Part shown: positions 63,884 through 64,000 of the stretch, piece by piece
Layout: every line of letters begins with the position of its first letter
How positions within the stretch are numbered: position 1 is the first letter of the stretch
DNA from: Amphiplicatus metriothermophilus
GTDB lineage: Bacteria > Pseudomonadota > Alphaproteobacteria > Caulobacterales > Parvularculaceae
Reading direction: 5' to 3'
Assembly: GCF_900199215.1 (NCBI RefSeq)
Contig: NZ_FZQA01000006.1
Location: 1-64,000 of the forward strand
Length of the DNA stretch: 64,000 nt
Notes under the pieces: generated by a model
What the model was told of the DNA's origin: nothing
The model's input: only the letters and a program-made list of their open reading frames with translations
The model's database searches: none
Made by a program: the position numbers and the translations under genes

Positions 63884-64000
63884 CGAATGCGGAGCTTTGG
63901 CTCTTCAGCGCGGTTCTGGCGCAGATCGCGCTGACCGCGGTTCTGTATCTTGCGTTGGTTCGTGCGCGGTTTTCGGTTCCCAAGGCGGAGCTGCGCCCGG
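63880..64000 (+). CDS. Start of a membrane protein, cut by the window end (possibly MAPEG family)
   Basis: Forty codons are visible, from an ATG that overlaps the msrC stop (ATGA). MTNAELWLFSAVLAQIALTA then VLYLALVRARF is one hydrophobic segment followed by a basic turn, as at the N-terminus of MAPEG-like membrane proteins. Too little is present to be sure; only a co-transcribed integral membrane protein is well supported. Confidence 0.5.
   Translation, partial: MTNAELWLFSAVLAQIALTAVLYLALVRARFSVPKAELRP

Overview
The window is GC-rich chromosomal DNA of an alphaproteobacterium. The best lineage marker is the block of an isoaspartyl-methyltransferase-like gene, tolC, popZ and valS (9.8-16.1 kb). 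PopZ is the alphaproteobacterial polar organiser, and an SDHAF4-type succinate dehydrogenase assembly factor and a mitochondrial-like NDUFA9 homologue fit the same group. I cannot place the order with confidence; a Caulobacterales/Parvularculales-like relative is my guess. Most of the window is ordinary core genome: five tRNAs, purine and cell-wall precursor enzymes, central carbon enzymes and many short operons with 1-4 nt start/stop overlaps. 

Layout. 0-2.9 kb: the tRNA-proximal end of an integrative element, with a P4-type integrase, an AlpA-like excisionase coupled to two small ORFs, and tRNA-Asn. 3.1-9.3 kb: an outer-membrane-factor/adaptor/RND efflux operon with a terminator; the outer-membrane protein carries two DxDxDG loops in a predicted surface loop. 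9.6-16.1 kb: tRNA-Cys, then the tolC-popZ-valS block. 16.1-21.2 kb: a repeat-bearing spacer, then a leftward operon (rlmB-like, GFA, SDR, HAD) with aidB downstream. 21.4-22.0 kb: convergent tRNA-Tyr and tRNA-Leu around a relic of a large serine recombinase. 22.3-29.4 kb: an NDUFA9-like gene, galE/glmS, and an alcohol/aldehyde oxidation pair. 29.5-35.8 kb: tRNA-Ala, a PuuD membrane domain, malate synthase G, the glutathione-dependent formaldehyde pathway (frmA, fghA) and a universal stress protein. 35.8-41.9 kb: a HupE/PpiC/DUF3604 operon divergent from a TonB-dependent receptor. 41.9-48.9 kb: nitroreductase, a YceI-cytochrome b561-YceI cluster, a solitary cobT, a frameshifted AAC(3)-like gene, and a phytanoyl-CoA-dioxygenase/TetR pair. 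48.9-55.3 kb: an operator-like palindrome, a second repeat copy, a methyltransferase, and a leftward run of a Sel1/prolyl-hydroxylase gene, radA, cvpA and purF. 55.4-64 kb: pyrophosphatase, a 2-oxoacid:ferredoxin oxidoreductase operon (korA, korB) split by a large hairpin repeat, then fsa, an MscS-type channel, an FAH-family enzyme, a free-Met-sulfoxide reductase and the start of a membrane protein. 

The most noteworthy items are: a ~232-bp repeat present as an inverted pair 32.6 kb apart; the Ca-binding-like loops in the RND outer-membrane factor; the HupE/PpiC/DUF3604/TonB-receptor locus, whose function is not established to my knowledge; a Sel1-prolyl-hydroxylase fusion; and signs of past integration at tRNA-Asn and tRNA-Leu. 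I found no CRISPR array, rRNA operon or intact insertion sequence.
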